DNA from: Enoplolaimus lenunculus | Lineage: Eukaryota; Nematoda; Enoplea; Enoplida; Thoracostomopsidae | Length of the DNA: 64,000 nucleotides | Direction of reading: 5' to 3' | Assembly: GCA_030248215.1 (NCBI GenBank) | Contig: JASANG010003767.1 | Span: 186,001 to 250,000, forward strand | Shown here: in pieces, positions 1-12,220 of the stretch | How the letters are laid out: the number at the start of each line of letters is the position of its first letter | Position numbering within the stretch: position 1 is the first letter of the stretch | Program-made: the position numbers and the translations under genes | Notes under the pieces: generated by a model | Told to the model about the DNA's origin: nothing | Databases searched by the model: none | What the model saw: the letters and a program-made list of their open reading frames with translations, nothing else

Positions 1-429
1 AATGCGAATGGGCATCCCCATTTGCTGTCCCAATCAATACGAGTCTGTGTTCCTAATAAGAGTCCGAAAGCAGATAGAGTCATTAAAACCTAATTGGAGA
101 CCATAAATGTCAATTATTTGTAATTGTAATAGAATAATGACTCCATGACCAAATAAAGTTGAGTTCCAATGTTTAAAGCATAAGTATTTAAGTTTTGAAA
201 GCGCATTCCTGGTATATCCTTGTATTATCGCTCATGCTTTTGATACAAGACAAATAAACATTTAATTCCACAGATAGTTGCAATCCCGGATATTTATTAA
301 TAACGAAGGGCGGCGGAGGGCGGGTTAAAAATAAATAACAGTCAGTAACCATATATATAACAAGGGGGAACCCTCTGGAGAGGCGAAATAAATACCAGTC
401 CCTCTTCTTATTTCCGGGTCACTACAGTA
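1..429 (-). mobile_element. TA-flanked MITE family D (cut by the window start)
   Basis: Its right end GGGTCACTACAG is followed by TA at 428-429. It is the inverse of the ~410-445 bp family seen whole at 12223-12667 and 24213-24620. No coding capacity. Confidence 0.8.
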
Positions 430-605
430 ATTTTTAATGCCGTCCGTCATAATCCGTCACACGTACAGTGCAGTCCGGCAGAGTGCGTCACTGTGCGGTA
501 TCGTATGCGAATTACTCACTTACGATACCGTAAGGTGACGGACGCCACCAGAATAGTGACGGACGGTAGTGGACGGCGCAGCGTGACAAGTATGGGGTGG
601 AATCA
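430..605 (-). mobile_element. Family E MITE, partial
   Basis: GC-rich GTCCGTCA / TGACGGACG inverted array next to the MITE at 1-427. The ends are poorly preserved. Confidence 0.6.
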
Positions 606-2186
606 AATTTTAAGATAATTAAAGTTTTTCCCCTAAAATTGTTCCCGTAGCCAAGAGGGGGCAGGAAGGCGCAGTCCTTTTGGAAAAAATTTAGCAACCT
701 TAGAAAATTTTCAACTTTGCTTGTAATTCATTGAAAACTCTTGTATGCCTCCTGAAAAATTTTTTTAGCCATCCCGCTTGCAAGCTGAGCTGGCTACGGG
801 CCCGCCTAAAATATCATAACGAATTTTTCGACTGAGGGTTACAATTCAAGATTCCCCATAATTAGGTAAGAAGAACATAAGATAAGACAACGCGGAGTTT
901 TTCAACCAATAAAAAAGTTAGAAAGGGACAAGCCTACTTATATTTATCCTAATTATCGATTATACAACAAAAATTTATTGAAATCAGCTCTGTCTAGGTA
1001 ATTTTTATAGGAATTTGGTACGTTTCAGTTATACATTGTTTCACATGTCCTTTCTGAGCTTAAGTTTTCGCTAATGGACCCCTTAACATTAATTTACCTT
1101 AGACACTTTTACAACGAATGCCTAATGACACTGCTTGAAGTTTAGCTTAGCCTAAATTTTCCAGAGTTCAAAGCTAAAATTCCAGAAAAACATAACTGAA
1201 CTTACTAGGTTAGTATCAGAGTAAGTTATCCCTTATGGTATTACTTAAAGCTACTCCTAGATATAAGGGAAGCATAATACTTTTAAAAGTCTGATTTGCC
1301 CAAATGTAAGCCTAAACTTTAATCCTAAAACCTATTTCTGAAGCCTACGTTTATGCGTAGTTTAAGCTTGAAATAAGCTATATTAGTCTTAGCATTAACA
1401 AAAGTTTAAAGCTTAATCTTACTGTATTAATACTTCAGGCAAAAAGAAATGACCGTAAACCAGTAAATGCTTTCAAGGCAGTCTGATCAAGCCAATTGTA
1501 TGATTAAGCCTAAGCCTGTTATTAAACCTATGGTAAAGCTCATTGTTAAGAGTAGTATTGGTCTAACTCTGAGTCAAGTCGAAATGTATTTTCTGATGTG
1601 GAAACTGGACATCCCCGAAGCCAAAATAATCCAAATTTTAGGTAACAGCAACTTTGTTTATAAATCAAATTAAACTTCTAAAAACTTTTCACAAGCACCA
1701 TCCAATGACTGTGAACCGCATATTTTCCAGAATGTTAAGCTTGTGAAGGGGTCAACAGATTGGAGTTGCAAAGGTCAGGGGTTGAAGCCGCTGCCACAAA
1801 GGCGGCTTTTACCGATTGAGAAAACACACTTCTGGCGACGACACTACAGGCAATGTTGTTGAACCAACAGCTGACCCGCCTGCAGCAAAATTTTTAATTT
1901 GTTCAAAAACAGACAGGGGTGAGACAAGAGGGCATCAGAGGGGCTGCCCACCGATAATCCTTTTTTGGATACTGGTTAGGAGGATGTCTTATGGAATGAT
2001 TAATAGATATTATATATTTTGGTCGATTCAGTTTTAGCCAAGAGCCAATATTTTAGTCGTTATTTTTCGACGTCGTCTTACACTAATTGTAATTTCGAGG
2101 TATATACGTCCAAGCTGGCAATCGGTAAACCTTTGTATCTGTTCTTGAGTAAATATTTCAAATATTACTGTTGCATTGTTGAAACA
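606..2186. other. No gene seen; repeat remnants
   Basis: It contains a family G MITE (700-808) and many CCTAAG-like words around 1200-1550 that look like decayed MITE cores. Frames are short and lack splice context. Confidence 0.5.
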
Positions 2187-2357
2187 ATGAAAATGATTCA
2201 AGTAACAAAATGTTTTTGTTTGCTCGTTGGTATCGCTTTCAAATCTCTGTCTTCAGTTGAAACTACTCCAAATATTAAAATCATGGGTATACGCTACTGT
2301 GCTCAGATTTGCATCGAAACTACTGTTATGAATTTGAACAGTTTTAAACGGTTTTAG
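2187..2357 (+). CDS. Speculative 56-residue secreted peptide ORF
   Basis: The ATG opens a hydrophobic signal-like N-terminus (MKMIQVTKCFCLLVGIAFKS, then LSS), followed by VETTPNIKIMGIRYCAQICI and a tail ending SFKRF. Two Cys lie close together in the mature part. There is no splice, homology or codon evidence, and frames of this length arise by chance in AT-rich DNA. Confidence 0.22.
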   Translation: MKMIQVTKCFCLLVGIAFKSLSSVETTPNIKIMGIRYCAQICIETTVMNLNSFKRF

Positions 2358-2829
2358 AAACGCATTAATTTTCTAGCAAACATCAATTTTCAAAACTCTC
2401 GTCAAGTTCAAAGTGACTTTGACTTTTAGATTGATTTCAATTTTAGATAATTCAATTCAATGATGAGCACGTGCAGGGGCTACTGGCATATAAGGGGGTA
2501 CCCGAGCTCAGGATCTCCAGCAGATTTCAAAATAAAAATTTTGCAATAAAAATTAGCGTAAAAATTGCGTTTGGTTTCTCGCTCGATTCGCTGGCGCCGT
2601 ATTTACTACCATATATGGCGTGGGTGCCCACTAAAAACTTCTGGATCCGCCGTTATAGGGCGGCAAGAGTGAATTCAGAGGTGGCGGGCGGGTCCATAAA
2701 TTGATACTTAACGCCGCAAAGAGAAAATGTTTTAGCGGTGAAAAGAGAAATTTCTAACAGAGGGGTTAGGTGTATATTGTTATATAAATATCTGTTCAAG
2801 TTTCTATAACAATATATAATTATTGGGCT

Positions 2830-3000
2830 TATGTTACTTTTTCGGTCGTAACTGTAGATGAAGCATATTACTAAGCTTAAAAGTCTAAACGATGGAAAAA
2901 TTGCCTTAATAAGCCTAAACCTAAGCCAAAAATATGGTCAAAAATCTAAGCCTACTCTTTTACAGGCCCACCAAAAATGGGGCGGCCTTATGGATCGGTA
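2830..3000 (-). mobile_element. Old CTTAGG-core MITE, inverse orientation
   Basis: CTAAACCTAAGCC units, CTACTCTTTTACAGGCCCACC and a right GGGGCGGCC block resemble the inverse of subfamilies A and C. The borders are unclear. Confidence 0.45.
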
Positions 3001-3741
3001 TTGGTGCTGAGTTTTTTCTCGGAGTTTATTTCAAATTTAGGCCCTACCTCAAAATCAGTAAACATTTCTGTAATATGAAATACAAATGATAATAGTATTT
3101 AAAGTGGTGTTTAGCTTGATACAAACTAACGACATATATGTACAAAGCACAACAAACACATGATAGCAAGTATTTACATGAAATAATATCTGACTTGCAG
3201 CAGTTATTGGACAAAATAGTTGGTGGACCAAACAAACAAAGTATATAAGTACCCCTAAAAGAAGAGAACATTCAGTGGTACCATAATGCAATTTTAACCG
3301 ATTATGTTTAAATTATTAGTTTGCGAGGCCAATATATACAACAGGGCCGTAACAGTAGAATAAGCATATTCCTAAACCTAAGCGTAAAAAAGAGCTTATA
3401 GCTAAGCCTTAAGCCTGAGGAAAATATGGATTAATGTTTCGCCCTTAATCTTTACACGGGCCGCTTGCCCTAAGACTACCTAGACTGGTTCGCTTTTTGG
3501 TGGTTGATGTTCGGACATTGCGCAAAACGGTTTATGTCTATTAACGTTTTTGGTCCATTTTTTGACGAAAATAGAAATCTTGTTTCGAAGAGAAACTTTG
3601 CGCTGTAGCTGTCATGTGATTTTGACAGTTGTAATTTTGGGTATTGTAACTGTAAACTGGTCAATTTACTCTTAAGTCTTGTAACTCTAAACTGGCAACA
3701 CTCATTTTTACGCGACAAAAATGCAGGTGTGTCGTATATCA

Positions 3742-4468
3742 GGGATGTGCGGTCTTGGTCTTGATTGTTTGAGTCTCGGTAGGTTTCAAACCGAGACCAA
3801 AGGAGAAACACAAGTTTTCGTTGTTTCTGCTCAACGTTCACAACAAACGAACATCAGTTGTATTTGTTGATTTTGTCATTTTTGAGTATAAATTTTTTGC
3901 CGTTTTTAGTAATATTGTTATATTTATTATGTGTCAACACACAGATAGTTGTATTTATAGATGAATATATTTCAGTTTTAAAACACCGAATCGTACTAAA
4001 AATTTAAAAGTTCCAATGAACGCTAAAATATTTTTATAAACGCTAAAGAAGCGTCTACTATTAATAGAGCTTAAATATACTGGCGACTGACGATTCACTT
4101 TCGTTGGAAAAAGCTCAAAGCGTAGTTTTGGTACTGAAAACAGCCTATTTTGGCGTCGTCTTTGGCGTGATATCATGTTATATTTCTGTATCTGTGTTTC
4201 TCAGTGTGTTTTTACTAAAAATAAAATTTTGCGGCAATTTTTGTGTTTAATATTATAAATTCTGAACAGATGCAACATTGCTTATACCAGAATGACACAG
4301 AAGTGCGAAAAAACATTTAAAACTTTTGTTAGGAAAAATTTTATTTTTATGCTCGATAACGGTCAAAAATTTCCCGAGACCGAAACCAAATAGTCTCGGT
4401 CTCGGTTGCCGGGTCTCGGTCTTGGTCTCGGGTCTCGGTTTTTGACCGAGACTGCACATCTCAGTCGA
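3742..4468 (+). mobile_element. ~730-bp inverted-repeat element with GAGACCGAGAC-rich ends (hAT-like start)
   Basis: The left end CAGGGATGTGCGGTCTTGG is mirrored by ACCGAGACTGCACATCTCAG. Subterminal GTCTCGGT words are inverted at the two ends. The CAGGGATG start resembles hAT termini. The interior has no transposase-like frame. Confidence 0.55.
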
Positions 4469-5204
4469 CCATGAACAAGCTGTTTTCAAATGGCGATTAA
4501 GTTAAACAATTTTTTCATTCTTTACCGGTTCTAAAAACTACCAGAGGGATATATAATTTCGTTAACAGGCGTCCACGATGTACGCGCCTCTGTTCCGTTT
4601 AACTTTTTTACTTTATTTTCAATGATTCTTCGATGTAATTGATAATGGTTCCAAACGGGCCAATTTGTCTCCAAAGTAATTTTAACGGACTTTTAGGACT
4701 CCATCGAGATGCGCCCTGTTCTGCTGGGCTGTCTAGTATAATTTGTTGTGGTCGTGAAAAGTACACAGGAACGTTTCTGCAAATATCATTATAGCATGCA
4801 TATACATACACCGTAAATTGTAATGAGTTGATTAATAAACTGAGAAAAAGAATTAGTTATTTATGGTTATTTCAGTGTTAATAACAGTAAATATTTAACT
4901 GCACTCAAATTCCGTTTAGACTATTTTTTTTAGCTTAACGCTTATGCTTATAGATATAAAGCAATCCTTTCGTTGAGAATGAGGCTCAGAAATATTGCTA
5001 AGGGTGCTTTTATTTAATAGAGTAGCATTGGCTATGTATGTACACTACCAATAATATACCCTGTGCATAGCGTAGAACACGCTGTAAATTCACAAATGCA
5101 ATTTGAGTCATTGCACTGTTGTTTTCATAGTCTAAAAATCCTTAATCCACTTGTTGACAATTAACACGGTTTAGTGCTGTGTATACATGTTGTTATAGCC
5201 ATTA

Positions 5205-5400
5205 ATGCACTGCAAAAAATGGTGAGTCAAATTGTCTCTCAAAAATAAACTTTCTGGGACTGCACAAACTGAGTCAAATTCGACTCTGTCAGAGTCAAAC
5301 GTGCTACCCTGTGACTCGAATTTCATTCCGGCGGTGTCGAATTTTGACACAATTTGTTTAGTCCCGAAAAGTTGTAAACAAACGACATGAAACAATTTCA
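5205..5400 (+). mobile_element. Palindromic element family H (GAGTCAAA repeats)
   Basis: AAAATGGTGAGTCAAATTG and a fold-back interior with GACTCTGTCAGAGTC at its centre. It matches the better-preserved copy at 40388-40608. Confidence 0.65.
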
Positions 5401-5487
5401 ATTGAAACTTATAAGCTTGTACCCGTATAATATCTCAAAGCAGAATGTGGAACCGGGATTAGTTTTCAGAAAGCCTGTAGTTTGCTA

Positions 5488-5645
5488 ACCTTGCTAGGGG
5501 GCTAAAAAGGTTCAGGAACGACATAGAAGGGTTTTCAATGGTTTACAAGCAAGTTTGAAAATGTTCTAGAGTTGGAACCGGTGGCCATAGTTTTTGCAGG
5601 ATGGAGGCCGAGGCCCCCTGGCCCTTATTGGCTTACGGGCCCAGT
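5488..5645 (+). mobile_element. MITE family G (ends near GGCTACGGGCCC)
   Basis: CTTGCTAGGGGGCTAAAAAG, then GGTTTTCAATGGTTTACAAG, and a right end TTGGCTTACGGGCCC. About 150 bp. Related copies occur at 700-808, 10370-10480, 10690-10862, 15985-16102, 23870-24006, 25068-25200, 45460-45625 and 48555-48678, in both orientations. Confidence 0.7.
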
Positions 5646-6259
5646 TTTAAAACCCGAACAAATATTCAGTCTGTTTTGTACTCAATGTTTTAAAGTTTCC
5701 TATATGAGTAGAATCCGGATTTGGGGAACTTGTGGGTTCTAATATACAAGGCACATGGGTGTAACAATTTTATGCTACCTTTTCCGGTTGACCTTTGCAA
5801 CATAGTTGTTTGCCAATTTTGACTTGAAATGGTACAAATTTTGTGAACCTAAAAATATTGAAAATATTGATTCAGGTGAAGGTTTAAGTGAACACAAGAT
5901 TAATTTAACATTTTTTGGCATCTGCTGTATGCTGTGAGTGATATATACCTTTGTGTTTACAAATCGGCATGAATTAGGATTAGTTTAGGTTCAGGTTTAG
6001 GCATAGACGTATATTATATGCTCAGGTTGGCATGCAGACCGTGAAATTAATATCGCCTGTTCGGTACCTGTTCCATGCAATAATTCACCAGCGCATAAAG
6101 CGTTTCTAACATAAAAATCTTAGTTCTTTGCCTAGGCTTAGGAGTAGATTGAGCATATACTAATGTTTAAATTTTTATATTCACGTAGGCTTAACGCTGC
6201 GATTATAATTCTCTACTTGTTTACTACAGTTAATTACATATATTGAACAATCCCCCTGT

Positions 6260-6415
6260 GTGAGATTGTCCATGTGAGGAATTTGTCCCTGGGTGAGATT
6301 GTCCATGTGAAGAATTTGTCCCTGGGTGAGATTGTCCATGTGAGGAATTTGTCCCTGGGTGAGAGTGTCCATGTGAGGATTTTGTCCCTGGGTGAGATTG
6401 TCAATGACAGGAATT
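6260..6415 (+). repeat. 33-bp minisatellite (~4.7 units)
   Basis: Units start at 6260, 6293, 6326, 6359 and 6392 and read GTGAGATTGTCCATGTGAGG plus AATTTGTCCCTGG. Because 33 is divisible by three, all frames stay open and produce spurious repeat proteins on both strands. Confidence 0.9.
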
Positions 6416-7328
6416 TTTCCGTTGAGAAATTGTCCATGACAACAATTTTGACGTTACTTCATTATAATTGGACGAAAAACGCAAAGGCGAGAGGCGATTG
6501 TGCTTGGAAATGCCCGAACAATAAATGCTCTCAGCTCTTGCTTACTAATTTCGACACCGTTTTGTGGTCCCGGTGTTGTGTTGCGAATCGACGAGTTTTG
6601 TTTCAGCCGCAAGCCGATGTGTCTTATTTCTACCCGGCCTTTGATACATACGCTAAAGTTGGTCCTTTGTGTGGTCGACCAAACCCGTTATCCTGGAGTT
6701 GATTTCGGGGAGTAATTCAAATTGTAGCTGGCAAACAATCAGTCGTGTCGCTTTGGCTTGAGCACCGCGCAGTCAACAACAGCATTAAGCATTCACTTTG
6801 TTGAACCGAAGAGCGCGCATTCCCAAAACAATATATTCGTTGTGAGTATGTTGCGCACCTTTACCCATTTTGGCTAAAAATCGCAACTTACTCCATCATC
6901 CCTTTCAAGAGCTACTGAAGACAGGTAAAAGTCCTGTTGATAAAGGAGATTGTCCACGAGAAGAAACTGGGAAGGGAGGCTGCACATGGCATACAGTCTT
7001 GCCTGGTGTGTAATGTTTCTGTAATTTACGGCAGCAAAAAATCCGGTCCTACATATCTTGTAAACTCCGTCACCTTTAGTAAAAGAGCTTACCTTTTCTG
7101 GACGCGGTTAGAATCGCTTCAACTTGACTGGTCGTAAACAAATGCATATTCGTTGGATGATAAAAGCGAATTGCTGAAATATTGAAATTATAAAATAGTC
7201 AAGCTTTAAAATCACGTTTTTTAATTCAGTATGTATAATCGACCAGGATTCTCCAAGCCTTTTAAGGCAACTGAATGATTAGTCAAGGTTAGAACTGAAC
7301 CTTAAGTTATAAAGTTATATATAACGCT

Positions 7329-7714
7329 TAAGGGTTGAGCTATCTTTTTGTTGATGTCCGACGCCGTCCGTCACCCGTACGGTTCCGGCCGTTATCGTGT
7401 GTCACCCGTACGATGCCGTTTGTCACCAGTACGGCGCCATCCGCCACAATGCGTCAACTGTGCGGCCCGCGGCCCCGTCCATCACTGTCCGTCACACGTA
7501 CGGTGCCGTCCGTCACCAGTACGGTGCCATCCGTCAACGTGCGTCACCCGTGCGGCCTTGTCCATCACCGTTCGTCACCCGTACGGCACCGTCCGTAACC
7601 GTTCACGTACCATAACGTATGGTGACGGATGGTGATGGACGGCGCCGTATGGGTGATAGACGGCGCCGTATGGGTTACAGACGGCGCTGGACGTCAAGTA
7701 TAGCGCAACCCTAA
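7329..7714 (+). mobile_element. GC-rich MITE family E with internal GTCCGTCACC repeats and TAA flanks
   Basis: Element 7332-7711, with inverted ends GGGTTGAGCTAT and TATAGCGCAACCC and TAA on both sides. The inside is a GC-rich array of short CCGTCCGTCACC and CGTACGGTGCC units, unlike the AT-rich surroundings. A TAA/TTA duplication suggests a PIF/Harbinger-like origin. Long open frames here only reflect the repeat. Confidence 0.75.
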
Positions 7715-8112
7715 CTGTTTATCCGCTTCAACTATACAACCGCGACAGACAGTTCAGGGTTAAGTCATTCAAAGCAGTCTGTCTATTAAGCTTAACGATT
7801 CAGCTGCAGAAATCTGTTGTTATATTCACGAATTCAAGTTTTTGCAGCGAAAACTTGCAACTGCAACTGAGGTTAATTTTAATGATTAACCGCTAACTTG
7901 GTTTACGCTTGTAATGCCTGTGACGACGCTTATGGTGTATTCCATTGATTTGAGTACAATTTTCAGCTATTTCTTCGTGTGGAATTTGAGAAAAAAGTGT
8001 AAAATTAAATATCGGAATCGACCGCTTGAGTCGGGTTGTCGACGTTAACGAGATTGAAGTATTAAGCCAAAACATTTGTGAATGTAACGCTGTAAGGTCC
8101 TAAAAATCAATA

Positions 8113-8390
8113 TTAAGCCGTATTCACTCATGCAAGTTTTTTGCTGCGAGAACTTGTAGCTGTAACTAGCACTAGCAAGTTTTGTCCAAAATCCCATTCG
8201 AAAAACTTGCAGCTGGAATAATAATTCATTAAAAATAATAGCTTGAAGTTTAGTATGTGAACGACCAAGTTAGTTCACTTAACTTATGGCAGCCGCTTTC
8301 TTCTTAACTGATCAAAAAATGCAAGTGATGCGTGCAATTTGTAGTTGCAAGTTCTCGCAGCAAAAACTTGCACGTGTGAATAGGGCTTAA
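8113..8390 (+). mobile_element. TTAA-flanked MITE family J (piggyBac-like)
   Basis: Element 8117-8386. TTAA lies on both sides. The inverted ends are GCCGTATTCACTCATGCAAG and the near-inverse CTTGCACGTGTGAATAGGGC. Subterminal GCTGCGAGAACTTG is also inverted. A TTAA target duplication is typical of piggyBac. Confidence 0.78.
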
Positions 8391-9401
8391 TATTTTTTAT
8401 TTATATAGTAGTTATTTTCAAATTCAAATTTACAAGAATACCTAAGCTAAATGACTAGATTGAGCACTAGTACCGTGTATATTTTTTCGGGTCATTGTGC
8501 ACTTATATAAAAAAATATAATTGAAGGAAACCAAAACATTTCTCTAAATCAACCTGTATAGAAAATTAGTCAACGTGGTTGCAATATTTGAAACGCTGTA
8601 TATGTTATTTCCCGCAAAGCCTATATTCCTGGAAAATAGCAACATTGTTGTACGTAGCTTTTATGCTAACATCTGCCTAAAAGATTGTTTTAAATTTTTA
8701 GGTTCTTTAAACTTTAATCGTTAAGCTTAGGCAACAACAAGTGAAGGGAATTAATCCTAATAACTCAACCAAAACGTATTATTAATGTATTTTTAAACAC
8801 AACAATCGGATTCGACAGAATTCCAACAAATTAACGTCGATAAATGAAAACTCAGAGAAGCCCCTTATATTTTAGAAACTGTGTTTCAAAATAAACATTT
8901 CAAAATGTTGTAGCGAAAATTAGACTGGCCACTGGTCATAAAACGAGGCTTTAGGGGTCCAGATTCCTGTCAAACTTTTGTTCCATTGGATTTAGCATAG
9001 GCGTTGGAAAAACTGAACGAGTAATTTGATCTACAAAAATATAACATTACCCTGGTGATTTCAGGTTTCAGCTGAGTTTGTGTCGATTCCAGTGCAAATA
9101 CGGCCAAAAACGTTACATATATTGGACACATTTTCTAATATTAATTTTATGACTTTCGTTGAAACAATTTCAAAAATTATCTAAAAACATGACGGGTTCG
9201 CCTTTTGTATCGCAAGGAAACCGCTTTTATTATGGGTGTGATTTTGGCATAAGTCGAGGTTTTCTCAAAGTTTACAGATTCGACTTAATATTCACTGTTT
9301 TGAAATACAAATTGCTCGCAATATTTCTTGGCTTCAAATTTCAACTTATCAATTAGTTCGACGAATCAAAACAAAGATTAAATTAAAAACAACACATATT
9401 C

Positions 9402-9617
9402 AAAAAACGGGCCCATGTAAAGATCAGGGGCGGAACGTTTTTCTGTATAACTGCAACAGGGTAAGCTTAAGTTTTAGACTAACTTTTTGCTTGGCTTAGG
9501 CTTAGGGTTAGGAATATGCTCATTCTTACGATAGGCATAGGCTTAGGATTAGGCTTACGCTTTGGAGTATGATTACAATACTGTTCCGGCCCTGTTCTGT
9601 ACATTGGCCAAAAAACG
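9402..9617 (+). mobile_element. CTTAGG-core MITE, subfamily A, with 8-bp target duplication
   Basis: Element 9410-9609. It starts GGCCCATGTAAAGATCAGG and ends in the imperfect inverse, with CTGTTCCGGCCCTGTTC before ACATTGGCC. AAAAAACG at 9402-9409 is repeated exactly at 9610-9617. The core contains runs related to CTTAGG. Confidence 0.88.
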
Positions 9618-9651
9618 TAAGCTATTGTACGTATCAATACCTGAAATGGCC

Positions 9652-9799
9652 GATGTATATAAAGACAAGGGTCGGAACGTTTTTTCGCGGGAATGCTATA
9701 GAGTTAGCTTAACCTTTAGATGTATTTCTTGCTAAGGGTTAGGCTTAGGGTTAGGAATATGCTTGTACCACTGATACGGCCCTGATCGATACATTGGCC
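9652..9799 (+). mobile_element. CTTAGG-core MITE, diverged copy
   Basis: It begins GGCCGATGTATATAAAG and ends GATACATTGGCC, with the same internal order as the copy at 9410. No clear target duplication is left. Confidence 0.7.
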
Positions 9800-10689
9800 T
9801 CTTTTATTCACAGACCAGTTAGAAAAAAATCAAAAAACAATTTCTAGCCTATAGCGTCCGCGGAAATTATAAGCTGGGGTCGAAATTTCCGCAATGTGCA
9901 TTTTGAACTATGAAATGATCCAATTATAGTTTTGTTTGGCCCCTGGTCGGGCCCATTCAACCAAATAAGGAACGCAAAGAAGCAAGTTTGTTTGAACATA
10001 AATCCAAACGAATCACGAATAGCAAATATTGGTATACGAAGTGGAATACAGGAGCAATGCTTTGCTGGTGTTTGAGAGTGCAACTATTTCTACTCAAACC
10101 AAAAGTTAGTTTTCGATTTGCTCGCAGAAACCGCAGATGTTAACCAGGGACGTGTCTATTCTTTGTTCAGGCCACCTAAACCAAGTCCGGGCCCTTTAGC
10201 AGTGGCGAGACAAATATCTCGCAAGCGAAGTGAGCCAGAAACCAGATGCAATTTTGCCTAGACATCATGGATTATGGAGACGCTAGGCGCGGCTCTGTGT
10301 CAACCATGGCATCCGTTGACCATGGCTCTCATTGCAAATTCAGGACAATTACTAATTGGCTAACCCAGACCTAAGGTTATAGCCAACTCACATTGCTAGG
10401 GGCTGCAAAATTTTTTAAGAGGGGCATATAAAAGGTTTGCGATGATTTACTATCAAATTTGACTGAAATGATACGCAACACCAAAAATGAGCCTAGGCCA
10501 AATACCTATAAAATCGCAGTTTTTATCTGTGAAAGAAACGGCTAAAACGAAATGACTAAAAACATCGATTGGGGCTCGGTTCCCAAATCCTGAATAAGAC
10601 TTCGTTTTACTGCCAAAAACATTTGATCAGCGGCGTATAAATAAATATACGATCGCCAGATGAGTCCAGAAATATACTTAGAACCTCAA

Positions 10690-10862
10690 CACAGGCCACT
10701 AGCTAGCTCAACTTGCTTGGGAGGGGCTCAAATTTTTTTCAGGAGGGGCATTCAACGGTTTTCAATGACTTGCAAGCAAGGTTGAAAATTTTCTAGGGGG
10801 GAATTTCGACGGGTGACTGAGGCCCCATCTGGTCCCCTTGGCTACAGGTCCGTGTCAACCGA
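10690..10862 (+). mobile_element. MITE family G
   Basis: TTGCTTGGGAGGGGCTCAAA, GGTTTTCAATGACTTGCAAG, and the right end CTTGGCTACAGGTCCGTG. It is among the longest copies of this family in the window. Confidence 0.7.
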
Positions 10863-11383
10863 AGCAATTACAACAACGAGTCACATAAACAATATTTTTC
10901 CAGCTTTATTTAATAATCACACATAATTTAGTAAATTATTAATAGAACATACTAAAATAATGTTTCGGTTAAGGTATTTAGGTTTAGCTAAACGCTTAGC
11001 CTCTGGTTAACGCTCACGTTATGGCTTAGTTTAAATTTTAGGCCTAGGCTTAGCCTTAGGCTCACGCTTAGACTTAGTAACAACCTTTAGGTTAAGGTTT
11101 ACGTATATGCTTAAAACCGAAAGTTAATACACGCGAAGCGCGCAAGTTTCAACAAATTTTGCGTCTGACTCGGCTTCTCGAACTATATCTGAACTAAATC
11201 TGAAGAAACGTTAGTAAAACTCTTTGCCTCGAAGTGGAGTCGCTGGCCACCCATGTCACTCCTTTGGATCCGCCCCTGATAAATGTAATCAGGATCGATA
11301 TTCCATGAACTGCGGACAGCGGTGTGTTCAAAAATTTTGAAGCGGATCACGCAAGAAATGCGAGCGTGTAACCAGACGCTTTT

Positions 11384-11495
11384 GCGTTTGGGCAATCATC
11401 GCTTGAACAATTGTCGTTTAGGCAATTGTACCGTTTAAGCAATTGTCATTTGAGCAATTGTTGTATTTGGGCAATTGTCGTTTGGGTAGTCATCG
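11384..11495 (+). repeat. ~20-bp minisatellite (GCAATTGTCGTTTG)
   Basis: About five imperfect units containing GGCAATTGTCGTTTGGG. Confidence 0.8.
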
Positions 11496-12220
11496 TAGAC
11501 CTTAGAATTATAACACTCAATACTCTGGTAAACATACCTTTTTCAGGCAGGGTTAGGTGTAGACCCCGTAACAAGATCGAAATATTTTAATGGAATGTAT
11601 AAGTAGTGTGTAGCGGTAAATGATGAAGGTACTTTATTGTGGCAACTTCCATACTCTGTAAACAGTAATGGTTGCTAGACGGAACAAGAAATGCGCGTGA
11701 AGTTACAATCAGGAACGTTGACACATTAAATATCGTTGTTAAAGGTTAAGTTGTTATTTGAGTAGCGAAAATAAAGGTTATTTCGAGTTAAAATAAATGT
11801 TATTATTTCCTCGGTGCTAAGGCGTTACAATACAGGGTTGGATTTTCGAAAAATGCTGAATTGACCGAAAAAACCTTTCGCTGTTCCATAAAAACGGATA
11901 AATTTAAAAATTTGTACTCATGTTTCAACAAATGCAAAAACGTTAATGAATGCTAAATCTGGCTAATGTATAACGTTTAGAACCGTAACTCTAAGTTAAG
12001 AATATTCCAACCTGAGCCTAAAGCAAAAAAATATTCGAGAATCTAATTCTACTCTATTGCAGTTGTGCGAGAAAATAAAGCACACGACAGTAAATCTGGT
12101 GCGAAGAAGGATATTAAGAAAATCACATGACTATTTTACTTGTATGTTGACATATAGCAGATGATAAGCATAGGAACACACTACAGAAGAGGCAGATGTC
12201 TAAAAGTGGCATCAGCCAGC

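Larger units (their letters stand above)
2358..6259. other. No gene seen; MITEs and AT-rich spacer
   Basis: It holds decayed CTTAGG-core elements (2830-3000, 3345-3475), the 730-bp inverted-repeat element, and families H and G. The 121-residue minus-strand frame near 3476-3841 overlaps the repeat and is not supported as a gene. Confidence 0.5.

Noticed and set aside
3476-3841. 121-residue minus-strand frame
   Set aside because: It overlaps the GAGACC inverted-repeat element and has no recognisable domain or neighbours.
6244-6440. CRISPR array
   Set aside because: Tandem 33-bp units without spacers, in a spliced eukaryotic genome.
6181-6702. Repeat-protein frames over the 33-bp minisatellite, both strands
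   Set aside because: A unit length divisible by three keeps all frames open. There is no signal peptide, splice context or known domain.
7335-7635. Overlapping Arg/Pro/Ser-rich frames
   Set aside because: Products of the GC-rich GTCCGTCACC repeat inside a MITE.
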